From contig JAISCH010000300.1 of assembly GCA_031265725.1 (NCBI GenBank), positions 1 to 12,619 on the forward strand: 12,619 nucleotides of DNA, written 5' to 3'. The position numbers and the translations under genes were made by a program. Position 1 is the first letter of the stretch. Each line of letters opens with the position of its first letter. Below, in pieces: positions 1-7,241 of this stretch. This DNA comes from Propionibacteriaceae bacterium. Its GTDB lineage: Bacteria > Actinomycetota > Actinomycetes > Propionibacteriales > Propionibacteriaceae. The notes below the pieces were generated by a model that was not told where the DNA came from, made no database searches, and saw only the letters and a program-made list of their open reading frames with translations.

Positions 1-45
1 GTTGACGCCGGAGCAGGCAAAACCTCACCCGACTCCGGCGTCAAC
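1..45 (-). terminator. Hairpin downstream of rpsA, probable terminator
   Basis: A 13-bp perfect inverted repeat (positions 1-13 pair with 33-45; arm GTTGACGCCGGAG) with a 19-nt loop starts 8 bases after the rpsA stop codon on the minus strand. Position and stem strength fit an intrinsic terminator. The U-tract that would confirm it lies beyond the window edge, so it cannot be seen. Confidence 0.7.
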
Positions 46-53
46 TGACAGGA

Positions 54-1511
54 CTATTCTCCAGCTCCGGTGAGCTTCTCCCGCAGCGCTTGCAGCGCCT
101 CGTCAGAAGCTAGCGAGCCTTCCTCGGGAGCAGCTTCGTCAACGGCCGAATAGGCGGCTTCATTCGCCTCTTCAATGATGGCCTGGGTGTCGGCGGCCTT
201 GGCCTCCTCAGCCTGCTGCTTGAGGGCGATCCAACGCGCATAAGCCTCTGCCCATTCGCGTTCGTAGGTCTCCTTCTGCTCCTCGTAACCGGTCTTCCAT
301 TCCTGGGTCTCCGGGTCGAAGCCCTCGGGATAGATGTAGTTGCCCTCGTCGTCATAGGACTCGGACATGCCGAATTCAACTGGGTTGAAGTCTTCGGCGG
401 CCACGTCCACGCCCTCATTCGCCTGCTTGAGCGACAGCGAGATTCGACGCCGCTCCAGGTCGATATCGATGATCTTGACCATGACCTCATCGCCGACGGC
501 GACGACCTGCTCAGGAATCTCAACATGGCGCTCGGCCAATTCGGAGACGTGCACCAGGCCCTCGATCCCCTCCTCGACCCGGACGAACGCGCCGAAGGGC
601 ACCAGCTTGGTAACCTCTCCCGGAACGATCTGGGCGATCTGATGAGTGCGGGCGAAGGTCTGCCAGGGGTCTTCCTGAGTGGCTTTCAGCGAGAGCGACA
701 CCCGTTCCCGGTCCATCTCCACACTCAGCACCTCGACAGTGACCTCATCACCGACCTCGACCACCTCAGAGGGATGGTCGATGTGCTTCCAACTCAACTC
801 GGAGACGTGTACCAGACCGTCCACTCCACCCAGATCGACGAACGCGCCGAAGTTCACAATGGACGAGACCACGCCCTTGCGAATCTGGCCCTTGGCCAAC
901 TGGTTGAGGAAGGTGGTCCGCACCTCGGACTGAGTCTGCTCCAACCAAGCGCGCCGGGAAAGGACGACGTTGTTGCGGTTCTTGTCCAACTCGATGATCT
1001 TGGCCTCAAGCTCAGCGCCGACATATGGCTGCAGATCGCGCACCCGGCGCATCTCCACCAATGACGCGGGAAGGAAGCCACGCAGACCGATATCAACGAT
1101 CAGGCCGCCCTTGACGACCTCGATGATCTTCCCGACGACAACGCCGTCTTCTTCCTTGATCTTCTCGATGGTCCCCCAAGCGCGCTCATATTGGGCCCGC
1201 TTCTTGGAAAGGATCAGCCGTCCCTCTTTGTCTTCCTTCTGCTGGACGAGCGCCTCAACGACATCGCCCACTTTGACCACATCGAATGGGTCAACGTCAT
1301 GCTTGATGGATAGCTCTTTGGAAGGGATTACGCCTTCGGTCTTGTAGCCGATGTCGAGAAGAACTTCGTCACGGTCCACTTTGACGACGACACCTGAGAC
1401 GATGTCACCGTCATTGAAATACTTGATTGTCGCATCGACAGCTTCCAGAAATGCTTCTGGCGAACCGAGATCATCTACTGCGACGCTAGATGCCTCAAGA
1501 GAGGAGGTCAT
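54..1511 (-). CDS. rpsA: 30S ribosomal protein S1
   Basis: Ribosomal protein S1, the RNA-binding small-subunit protein that helps mRNA engage the ribosome. The 485-residue product has four S1 (OB-fold) repeats at roughly residues 34-105, 123-187, 208-276 and 293-361, with typical stretches such as GFLPASLVEMRRVRDLQPY and NFGAFVDLGGVDGLVHVSEL. An acidic, Ala/Glu-rich tail follows (about 367-485) and ends in SLASDEALQALREKL, as in mycobacterial RpsA, which is about the same length. I start it at the ATG at 1511 (MTSSLEAS...), which matches the family N-terminus. The frame stays open to 1643, but that extension runs across a promoter-like sequence and resembles nothing in the family. GGAG stands 11 nt upstream of the chosen start, a slightly long spacing. 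It is the last gene of the minus-strand block, after polA. Confidence 0.96.
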   Translation of the reverse strand: MTSSLEASSVAVDDLGSPEAFLEAVDATIKYFNDGDIVSGVVVKVDRDEVLLDIGYKTEGVIPSKELSIKHDVDPFDVVKVGDVVEALVQQKEDKEGRLILSKKRAQYERAWGTIEKIKEEDGVVVGKIIEVVKGGLIVDIGLRGFLPASLVEMRRVRDLQPYVGAELEAKIIELDKNRNNVVLSRRAWLEQTQSEVRTTFLNQLAKGQIRKGVVSSIVNFGAFVDLGGVDGLVHVSELSWKHIDHPSEVVEVGDEVTVEVLSVEMDRERVSLSLKATQEDPWQTFARTHQIAQIVPGEVTKLVPFGAFVRVEEGIEGLVHVSELAERHVEIPEQVVAVGDEVMVKIIDIDLERRRISLSLKQANEGVDVAAEDFNPVEFGMSESYDDEGNYIYPEGFDPETQEWKTGYEEQKETYEREWAEAYARWIALKQQAEEAKAADTQAIIEEANEAAYSAVDEAAPEEGSLASDEALQALREKLTGAGE

Positions 1512-1623
1512 GTAGTTCCAGACTCCGATATTTTTGTAGTACTTATCGCGCGATTCCCCTGCTGCGTTAACAGCGTAACGAGCCCACTTGGTCCGAGGCC
1601 CGGCAAGAAAAAGCGCAACAGCC

Positions 1624-1653
1624 AGCGTAACCAGCGTTCTCAACCAGGGTCAA
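1624..1653 (-). promoter_or_regulatory. Candidate rpsA promoter
   Basis: On the minus strand TTGACC (1653-1648) and TACGCT (1629-1624) are 18 bp apart, a good housekeeping-sigma match. Transcription would start near 1617 and give an rpsA leader of roughly 105 nt. The position is read from sequence only. The rest of the 207-bp polA-rpsA gap (1512-1718) shows no clear hairpin or small gene. Confidence 0.5.
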
Positions 1654-1718
1654 ACGCCAATGCGGCTCACCAAGCTGTGACAAGAGAATTGATATGCAAT
1701 CGTTACGTCCGGGCCGCT

Positions 1719-4394
1719 CTAGTGACCGGCCGCGTTCCAACTCTTTCCCACTCCGACCGACACTTCGAGTGGAACGGCCAGATCGACGGCGTGGCCCATC
1801 TTGTCCCGCACCAAAGCCTCAAGCTGTTCGACCTCTCCGGAAGCCGCTTCGAAGACCAACTCGTCGTGGACTTGCAAAAGCATCCGGCTGCGCATCCCAG
1901 CGGCTTCCAACGCGTCCGCCACCTCTAGCATCGCCATCTTGATAATGTCCGCTGCCGAGCCTTGGATGGGCGCGTTCAGCGCCGCCCGTTCGGCCATCTC
2001 CCGGCGCTGCCGGTTGGACGAGTTCAGGTCGGGCAGATAACGCCGTCTCCCCAACAGGGTCTCGGTGTAGCCGGTCCGCCGGGCCTGGGCGACGACGTCG
2101 TGCAGATAGTCACGCACATGGCCGAAACGCTCGAAGTACTCGTCCATCAAGCCCCTCGCCTCGGACACCTCGATCTTGAGCTGCTGCGAGAGCCCGTAAG
2201 CGGACAGCCCATAGGCCAGACCGTAATTCATCGCTTTGATCTTGGCGCGCTGCGCCGGATTCACCGAGTCTGCGCCGACGTTGAATACCCTAGAAGCCAT
2301 CATGGTGTGGAAGTCCTCACCGGAATTGAACGCCTCGATCAGCCCCGCGTCCTCGCTGACATGGGCCATGATCCGCATCTCGATCTGCGAGTAGTCGGCG
2401 GTGAATAACGTCTCGTACCCCGCGCCCACCACAAAAGCGTCCCGGATTCTCCGGCCGGCCTCGTTGCGGATCGGGATGTTCTGCAGATTCGGCTCGACGC
2501 TGGACAGCCGCCCGGTGGCGGCGATGGTCTGCTGGTAGGTGGTGTGTATCCGGCCGTCGCTGCCCACCGTCTTCAGCAAGCCCTCGACGCTCTGCCGCAA
2601 TTTGATGTTGTCCCGGTAGCGCAGCAAATCTGCCAGGAATGGATGCTCCGTCGCCGCGAACAGCCCTTCCAAAGCCTCGGCGTCGGTGGTGTAGCCGGTC
2701 TGGGTGCGCCTGGTCTTCGGCATCTGCAATTCATCGAAGATCACCGCCTGCAACTGTTTCGGAGAGGCGAGATTGACTGAATGGCCGAGCACCGCGAAGG
2801 CTGCGGCCTCCGCCTGACTCACTGCGATGTCGAAATCGGTGCGCAGCCGCTCCAATCCGGCGATGTCCACCGCCACCCCGGCGCGTTCCATCTGCGCCAA
2901 CCGCCTGGCCAGCGGCAACTCGACCTCGTGCAGCAGATTCGCCCCGCCGTGGCTGGACAGTTCCTCCTCCAAAGCCTTCGCCAGGTCAATGACGGCGCGC
3001 GCCCGTACCATCGCGTCCTGCCCGGCCCCGCTCTCATCGAAGACGAAGGCCGCCTGATCGGCGTCGGAGCCGACGGAATTATTTTGCGTCAATTCCCGGT
3101 TCAGATGACGGACGACGAGATCGCCCAAATCGTAGGAGCGCTGATCCGGACGGAGCAGATAGGCGGCCAGCTTGGTGTCGGAGACGATGCCGTCCAACTC
3201 CCAGCCCCGCTCCCACGCGGCCAGCAACGGCGGTTTGGCGTCATGCAGAGCTTTGGGACGATCCGGATCGGCCAGCCAAGCTGCCAGTGCCCGCTCGTCA
3301 GCGGGCAGCAATTCGGTTACATCGAACCAGCAACCGGCACCAGCAGCGCTGGCCAGCGCGATAGCCTCGATATCCCCGGCCCCGCCTTTCCAGTATCCGG
3401 TCACATCCACCCCAGTTACGCCATCGGCGTGGGCAGCCAGCCAGCCAGCCAATTCGCCGTCAGCGAGCCGCACGCCCTCAATGTCGAAGCCTTCATCCAA
3501 TTCAGTCTCGTCGCCCGGCAAGGTGGCAAGCAGGCGTTCGCGCAGGGTGCGGAATTCGAGGGCGTCGAAGACGGTGTGGACAGCCTCTCGGTCGAAGGGC
3601 CTGCGCTCAAGCTGCGGGACGCTCACCGCCAAGTCCATATCGCGCACCAGCGTGTTCAACTCGCGGTTGCGTTTCACGTCGGCGATATGCTCCCGCAACG
3701 ACTCACCGGCCTTGCCGGTCAACTCATCGGCATGGTTGAGCAGATTCTCCAGATTTCCATAGGCCGCCAGCCACTTCGCCGCCGTCTTCGGGCCGACGCC
3801 AGGCACTCCGGGCAGATTGTCCGAAGCTTCCCCGACCAGCGCCGCCAAATCTGGATAGCTCTTCGGCGCGACCAGATAGCGCTCCGCCACGGCGGCCGGA
3901 TCGAGCCGCAACAGGTCGGAGACCCCCTTGCGCGGATAGAGCACGGTCACGTCGTCGTCCACCAACTGCAAGGTGTCGCGGTCCCCGGTGACGATGACTA
4001 CCTTCACTCCCGCCTGCGCGCCGGTCAGCGACAAAGTGGCGATTATGTCGTCGGCCTCAAAATTGGCCTCTTCGACATGGACGATGTTCAGCGCGTCCAG
4101 CACCTCTTTGATCAACTCCACCTGACCGATGAATTCCGGCGGGGTCGCTCCGCGAGTCGCTTTGTAATCGGCGTAGGCGTCGGTGCGGAAAGTGTGCCTA
4201 GACACATCGAAAGCCACCGCGAGATGGGTGGGCCGCTCCGCGTCGAGCAGGCTGATCAACATCGAGGTGAAGCCATAGACCGCATTGGTGTGCTGTCCGG
4301 TGGCGGTGGCGAAATTCTCCACCGGAAGGCCATAGAACGCCCGGAAGGCGACTGAGTGGCCATCGATGAGCATGAGTGTGGGTTGATCGGTCAC
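1719..4394 (-). CDS. polA: DNA polymerase I
   Basis: Repair and Okazaki-fragment polymerase, 891 residues. Residues 1-290 form the 5'-3' nuclease, with acidic residues in DGHSVAFRAF (D11), FEADD (113-117), VTGDRD (D138, D140) and GEASDNLPGVPGVGPKTAA (188-206). The middle 300-490 has the fold position of the proofreading domain but lacks its residues: where DxE is expected there is DVT (330-332), so 3'-5' exonuclease activity is probably absent. The polymerase domain has motif A DYSQIEMRIMAH (catalytic D667), motif B AKIKAMNYGLAYG with Tyr724 where E. coli has Phe762, and motif C VHDELVFEA (D844). The GTG start at 4394 is chosen because a TAGGCT hexamer ends exactly 7 bases upstream, which suggests a leaderless mRNA. 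An in-frame ATG at 4373 is the alternative. It follows pdtaR and the thioesterase and precedes rpsA. Confidence 0.97.
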   Translation of the reverse strand: MTDQPTLMLIDGHSVAFRAFYGLPVENFATATGQHTNAVYGFTSMLISLLDAERPTHLAVAFDVSRHTFRTDAYADYKATRGATPPEFIGQVELIKEVLDALNIVHVEEANFEADDIIATLSLTGAQAGVKVVIVTGDRDTLQLVDDDVTVLYPRKGVSDLLRLDPAAVAERYLVAPKSYPDLAALVGEASDNLPGVPGVGPKTAAKWLAAYGNLENLLNHADELTGKAGESLREHIADVKRNRELNTLVRDMDLAVSVPQLERRPFDREAVHTVFDALEFRTLRERLLATLPGDETELDEGFDIEGVRLADGELAGWLAAHADGVTGVDVTGYWKGGAGDIEAIALASAAGAGCWFDVTELLPADERALAAWLADPDRPKALHDAKPPLLAAWERGWELDGIVSDTKLAAYLLRPDQRSYDLGDLVVRHLNRELTQNNSVGSDADQAAFVFDESGAGQDAMVRARAVIDLAKALEEELSSHGGANLLHEVELPLARRLAQMERAGVAVDIAGLERLRTDFDIAVSQAEAAAFAVLGHSVNLASPKQLQAVIFDELQMPKTRRTQTGYTTDAEALEGLFAATEHPFLADLLRYRDNIKLRQSVEGLLKTVGSDGRIHTTYQQTIAATGRLSSVEPNLQNIPIRNEAGRRIRDAFVVGAGYETLFTADYSQIEMRIMAHVSEDAGLIEAFNSGEDFHTMMASRVFNVGADSVNPAQRAKIKAMNYGLAYGLSAYGLSQQLKIEVSEARGLMDEYFERFGHVRDYLHDVVAQARRTGYTETLLGRRRYLPDLNSSNRQRREMAERAALNAPIQGSAADIIKMAMLEVADALEAAGMRSRMLLQVHDELVFEAASGEVEQLEALVRDKMGHAVDLAVPLEVSVGVGKSWNAAGH

Positions 4395-4396
4395 GA

Positions 4397-4437
4397 GATG
4401 AGCCTATCTGCTCTTGCAGAGCATCATTCACTCAATC
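4397..4437 (-). promoter_or_regulatory. polA promoter with overlapping palindrome (repeat unit B)
   Basis: On the minus strand TAGGCT (4406-4401) is followed by six bases and the polA GTG, the spacing of a leaderless -10 box. A 15-bp palindrome TGCTCT-TGC-AGAGCA (read on plus, 4409-4423) fills the space between the -10 and the -35 position, where GAATGA (4429-4424) is a poor -35. The whole unit recurs 81 bp upstream at 4478-4518. A regulator-controlled promoter is the inference; no known operator was recognised. Confidence 0.5.
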
Positions 4438-4477
4438 AGCTCACTGACAAACGCGAGCGCTTGCCAGCTTCGCCTCA

Positions 4478-4518
4478 ATCGTGACTACCGACTCTTGCAG
4501 AGTCTCATTCACTTGATC
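4478..4518 (-). repeat. Diverged second copy of the polA upstream unit (repeat unit A)
   Basis: This 41-bp stretch aligns without gaps to 4397-4437 with 29 identical positions, 81 bp apart and in the same orientation. It contains the palindrome GACTCT-TGC-AGAGTC (4490-4504). The differences from unit B in the palindrome arms occur in pairs that keep both arms complementary. It begins 8 bases after the thioesterase stop codon. It lacks the TANNNT hexamer at the position where unit B has TAGGCT. Confidence 0.6.
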
Positions 4519-4526
4519 GTTCATTC

Positions 4527-4916
4527 TCAAGACTCGGCGCGGATCAGCCGTAACGTCACCCGACCGACGCCGATCAACGTGTCACCGTTGGTGAGGCGTA
4601 CCTCATAGCTGGCCAGGGAGCGTCCGATCCGCAGGGCTTCAGCCGTGGCGACCACCCAACCTGAGTCAGCGGGCTGGAGATGCGAGACATTTAGCTCAAC
4701 GCCGACAGCCTTTCCACCGTCACCGACCTCAGCCAGCGCACAGAGGGAAGCCATCGTCTCGACGGCCACGCCGGATGCGCCGCCGTGCCAGAGCCCGGCT
4801 GGCTGGGTGTTGCCCGCCACCGGATAACGTCCGACTGACTTGACCGCAGAGACCTCGATCAATTCCAAGCCCAGCTTGGAATCCAGTTCGCTGTCCGCCG
4901 CCAAATCGGCAGTCAT
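4527..4916 (-). CDS. PaaI-like hotdog-fold thioesterase
   Basis: A 129-residue protein of the hotdog-fold acyl-CoA thioesterase (PaaI/DUF4442-like) family, expected to hydrolyse acyl- or aryl-CoA thioesters in the cytosol. The central helix carries the family motif LWHGGASGVAVETMAS (about residues 43-58), with HGG and a following Glu as likely active-site residues. The rest is the expected beta-sheet (KAVGVELNVSHLQPA, VVATAEALRIGRSLASYEVRL). Length is normal for the family. Its ATG at 4916 follows the TAG stop of pdtaR with no gap, so it is probably translationally coupled and co-transcribed with pdtaR. The physiological substrate cannot be told from sequence. No oddities seen. Confidence 0.88.
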   Translation of the reverse strand: MTADLAADSELDSKLGLELIEVSAVKSVGRYPVAGNTQPAGLWHGGASGVAVETMASLCALAEVGDGGKAVGVELNVSHLQPADSGWVVATAEALRIGRSLASYEVRLTNGDTLIGVGRVTLRLIRAES

Positions 4917-5531
4917 CTATGCCTTGCCCTTTTTCGCGGTCTTGGAGTAGCCGATGACCCCCTCGGCCACCTCGCGCATAGATTTACGCATATCCATCGC
5001 CGTCTTCTGAATCCAGCGGAACGCCTCTGGCTCGCTGATGCCCAGCCGCTCCTGCAACAGGCCCTTGGCCTGGTCGACCGCTTTGCGCGAGGCGAAACGT
5101 TCCTCCAGATCGGCGACCTCAGCCTCGACAGCGCGAATCTCCGCGAAGCGTCCCACCGCTAGCTCGATGGCCGGGATCACGTCGGAGACGTCAAACGGCT
5201 TGACCACATACGCCATAGCTCCGGCATCGCGCGCCCGCTCGACCAATTCGCGTTGGCTGAACGCTGTCAGCATGACCACTGGAGCGATCCGCTCCTCCGC
5301 TATCGACGCAGCGGCTGTGATGCCATCCATCTTGGGCATCTTGACATCCATGACCACTAGATCGGGTTTCAATTCACGGGCCAGCGCCAACGCTTCCTCG
5401 CCATCGGCGGCCTCAGCTACAACCTGATAACCCTCGCTGGTCAAAAGCTCAACCAAATCGAGGCGGATCAACGCCTCATCTTCAGCCACCAACACGCGCA
5501 GCGGCCCGGATTCACTGCTGGACGAACTCAT
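4917..5531 (-). CDS. pdtaR: ANTAR-domain response regulator, PdtaR type
   Basis: Two-component response regulator acting on RNA rather than DNA, 204 residues (M. tuberculosis PdtaR is about the same length). The receiver domain (about 10-130) has the acidic cluster E17-D18-E19, phosphoacceptor D62 in VVMDVKMPKMDG, T89 in MLTAF and K111 in YVVKPF. A coiled-coil linker follows (ERFAEIRAVEAEVADLEERF region), then an ANTAR domain (about 150-200: AVDQAKGLLQERLGISEPEA...). ANTAR domains bind paired hexaloop hairpins and act as antiterminators; the partner kinase in related species is PdtaS, which is not in this window. I chose the ATG at 5531 because AAGGGGA sits 6 nt upstream. A TTG at 5573 in the same frame falls inside a hairpin and is unlikely. 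It abuts the thioesterase gene and lies 89 nt after recO. Confidence 0.94.
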   Translation of the reverse strand: MSSSSSESGPLRVLVAEDEALIRLDLVELLTSEGYQVVAEAADGEEALALARELKPDLVVMDVKMPKMDGITAAASIAEERIAPVVMLTAFSQRELVERARDAGAMAYVVKPFDVSDVIPAIELAVGRFAEIRAVEAEVADLEERFASRKAVDQAKGLLQERLGISEPEAFRWIQKTAMDMRKSMREVAEGVIGYSKTAKKGKA

Positions 5532-5559
5532 ATCTTTCCCCTTCAGACTCCACTCACTT

Positions 5560-5610
5560 AGAGATCGCGCCAATAGGTAGCTGGTTAAGCGACCTATTGG
5601 CGCGACCTCT
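5560..5610 (-). terminator. Long hairpin between recO and pdtaR
   Basis: A 19-bp stem (5560-5578 with 5592-5610) and a 13-nt loop, 10 bases after the recO stop. The single non-Watson-Crick position (5564/5606) becomes a U-G wobble only in the minus-strand transcript, which fits a function in recO/pdtaR RNA. No U-tract follows, so it may be an attenuator, a processing site or a weak terminator rather than a strong one. It shares its 5' arm (AGAGGTCGCGCC) and most of its 3' arm with the hairpin after hsp20 at 8945-8987. Confidence 0.6.
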
Positions 5611-5620
5611 TACTCCAAGA

Positions 5621-6439
5621 TTATCGTGGATCACCAGTTTGCGACGAGCGCTGACCGGAAGTTCCATCCAGCGGGAATTTCTCCACGAAGCCACTCCCGG
5701 ATCGATCGACCATTTCAAGGGACCGGATCGTCCGCTCGATATGCCATGAGGCGAATGCCGCGATCACGCCGCTCGCCGCCTGGGCGGTGGCTGCTGTTAC
5801 GGCCCGAGTGGCTGGCCAGTCACCAGTCAAAAGAGCGGTCAGATGGCTGAGCACCGCAGCCGAGACCCGCACCGCGCCCACTTCCCGGCAAGCAGCGCAG
5901 ACCACGCCCCCGGCTGACACCGAGAATCGGTCGTGCGACCCCAACGTCCCGCAACGGGCGCATTTGTCCAGCACTGGGGCGTAACCGGCGGTGGCCACCG
6001 CGCGCAGCAGATAGGAGTCCATGATCATGCTGGGCGGGCGTTTCCCGTCCGTGGTGCCGTTCACCATCGCTTTCAGCGCCCCGGCCAGCAACAAGTACTG
6101 CTGCAGAGCGGGTTCCCCCTCGATGGGCAGCAGACGGTCGGCGGTTTCCACCATCACCTGTCCAGCGGTGTAGAAAGCGTAGTCAGCGCCGATGGGATTG
6201 AACGGCGCGTGCATCGTCATCGCCTGGGTGATCGTGTCCAGGCTGCGCCCGCTGGCGATCTGGAGGTCGACTTGGCTGAAAGGTTCCAACCGGGCGCCGA
6301 ATTTGGACGACGTTCGTCGCACCCCTTTGGCCACCGCGCGTATCTTGCCGTGGCGACGGGAGAGCATCGTGACGATCCGGTCGGCTTCGCCCAGCTTGTG
6401 GGTGCGTAGCACGACGGCCTCATCACGATAGGTTGGCAT
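5621..6439 (-). CDS. recO: DNA repair protein RecO
   Basis: Recombination mediator that works with RecR (and RecF) to load RecA on SSB-coated single-stranded DNA. The 272-residue product begins MPTYRDEAVVLRTHKLGEAD, the family's OB-fold N-terminus (about 1-80), continues with the helical domain, and has a four-cysteine zinc site at C160, C163, C181 and C184 (CARC...CAAC). Length is normal for actinobacteria. The frame extends to 6550, but the extra 37 residues are unlike the family, so the ATG at 6439 is preferred. The ribosome-binding site is weak (TTGGGCG directly before the ATG), and a GACAAT hexamer 6 bases upstream could mean a leaderless start. It heads the minus-strand block and is divergent from the SIMPL gene. 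uppS, a common neighbour of recO, is 5.7 kb away. Confidence 0.95.
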   Translation of the reverse strand: MPTYRDEAVVLRTHKLGEADRIVTMLSRRHGKIRAVAKGVRRTSSKFGARLEPFSQVDLQIASGRSLDTITQAMTMHAPFNPIGADYAFYTAGQVMVETADRLLPIEGEPALQQYLLLAGALKAMVNGTTDGKRPPSMIMDSYLLRAVATAGYAPVLDKCARCGTLGSHDRFSVSAGGVVCAACREVGAVRVSAAVLSHLTALLTGDWPATRAVTAATAQAASGVIAAFASWHIERTIRSLEMVDRSGSGFVEKFPLDGTSGQRSSQTGDPR

Positions 6440-6591
6440 CGCCCAATTGTCGCTCCCCCGCGTCTGATGGCTGGGGACAGACACGCCCCGTCCAGCCAAG
6501 AGGTCGCCCGCCCGCTGGAACGGCGGATTATCGGCGCGACTGCGGGGCACCCAAACGTCCGGAGCACTAGCGGCATGGCCTTGCTGCTGGC

Positions 6592-6597
6592 TAGGCT
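6592..6597 (+). promoter_or_regulatory. Leaderless -10 box of the SIMPL-AKR pair
   Basis: TAGGCT is followed by exactly six bases and the ATG of the SIMPL gene at 6604, the same hexamer and spacing as in front of polA and uppS. No convincing -35 is visible and no Shine-Dalgarno sequence precedes the ATG. The remaining recO-SIMPL intergenic sequence (6440-6591) shows no other clear signal. Confidence 0.5.
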
Positions 6598-6603
6598 TAT
6601 CAA

Positions 6604-7230
6604 ATGGGAATTTTGCGCGTCCATGTGCAACACGATGTGGCGATCACCGCCACAAAGGCCCGTATCCTCTTATCGATACAGGGCAGTGAAAGAGTGTTCG
6701 GCAATGCCGCTGTGAAGCGGGCCGCAGACGTGCGTACTCTTTCCACTGATCTGCTTGCCGCCGGTATCGTCGATGAGGACATTCAGGTGATGGGAATCCG
6801 GCTGCTTACCGAGTCCGGCAAACTCACCAAGAATCAGCAGGTCGAATTCCAGCTTCGGATCACCGCAGGCGCCGCTCAAATCGGCACGGTGATCGGCATC
6901 ATCGCAGACCAGCCCAATGTCACCCTGCGTTCACTCGACTGGGTCTTCGAGAGTCACGAGGCCAGTATCGCCGCCGCTGCGGCCGCTGTTGCCAAAGCCC
7001 GCCGCAAAGCCGAGGCTATCGCAACTGCAGCCGGCCAGCAGATCGTGGGGATCAAGCGGATTAATGACTCAGTCTCCATGCCGCTGCGTGACGAGGGCGG
7101 CCAAGTCTTCTACGATTCTCCCGGACTTTTGCGAAGGAGCGCGGCCAAACCCGCTGACCTCGGGGTCGATTTCACCTCCACCCGCAAGCTGACCGTGAAT
7201 ATGACCGTGGATTTCAAATTGGGCAACTGA
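6604..7230 (+). CDS. SIMPL (DUF541) domain protein, cytosolic
   Basis: A 208-residue protein that is nearly all one SIMPL/DUF541 domain (about residues 5-205). Visible family features are a first strand of the type VAITATKARILLSIQG, a helix with AAVKRAADVRTLSTDLLAAGIVDEDIQ cut into VRTLSTDLL and IQVMGIRLLTESG, the alternation of strand and helix after it, and the Ala/Lys-rich helix AVAKARRKAEAIATAAGQ before the last strands. The biochemical role of these proteins is not defined; many bacterial members are exported. This one has no signal peptide or membrane segment, so it is probably cytosolic. Start at 6604 fits the TAGGCT box 7 bases before it. The aldo/keto reductase gene follows after 11 bases, so the two are almost certainly co-transcribed. 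Confidence 0.8.
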   Translation: MGILRVHVQHDVAITATKARILLSIQGSERVFGNAAVKRAADVRTLSTDLLAAGIVDEDIQVMGIRLLTESGKLTKNQQVEFQLRITAGAAQIGTVIGIIADQPNVTLRSLDWVFESHEASIAAAAAAVAKARRKAEAIATAAGQQIVGIKRINDSVSMPLRDEGGQVFYDSPGLLRRSAAKPADLGVDFTSTRKLTVNMTVDFKLGN

Positions 7231-7241
7231 TAGGAACTATC

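Noticed and set aside
1512..1643. N-terminal extension of rpsA that looks like a signal peptide (MRTLVTLAVALFLAG)
   Set aside because: A cytosolic ribosomal protein has no use for it, the family starts at the ATG at 1511, and the stretch overlaps the candidate promoter region.
2781..4355. Long open frame (524 codons) on the plus strand opposite polA
   Set aside because: It is fully antisense to a clear polA with all motifs, is rich in Gln/Arg/His as typical of high-GC shadow frames, and resembles no family I know.
4409..4504. The same palindromes as LexA (SOS) boxes for polA
   Set aside because: The core CTCTTGCAGAG does not match the actinobacterial or Gram-positive SOS box built on GAAC/GTTC half-sites.
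4397..4518. Polar pair of hairpins upstream of polA as an ANTAR (PdtaR) RNA target
   Set aside because: ANTAR targets are paired stem-loops with six-base loops having A at position 1 and G at 4. These palindromes have a three-base centre and lie about 80 bp apart, and the second would be at or before the predicted transcript start.
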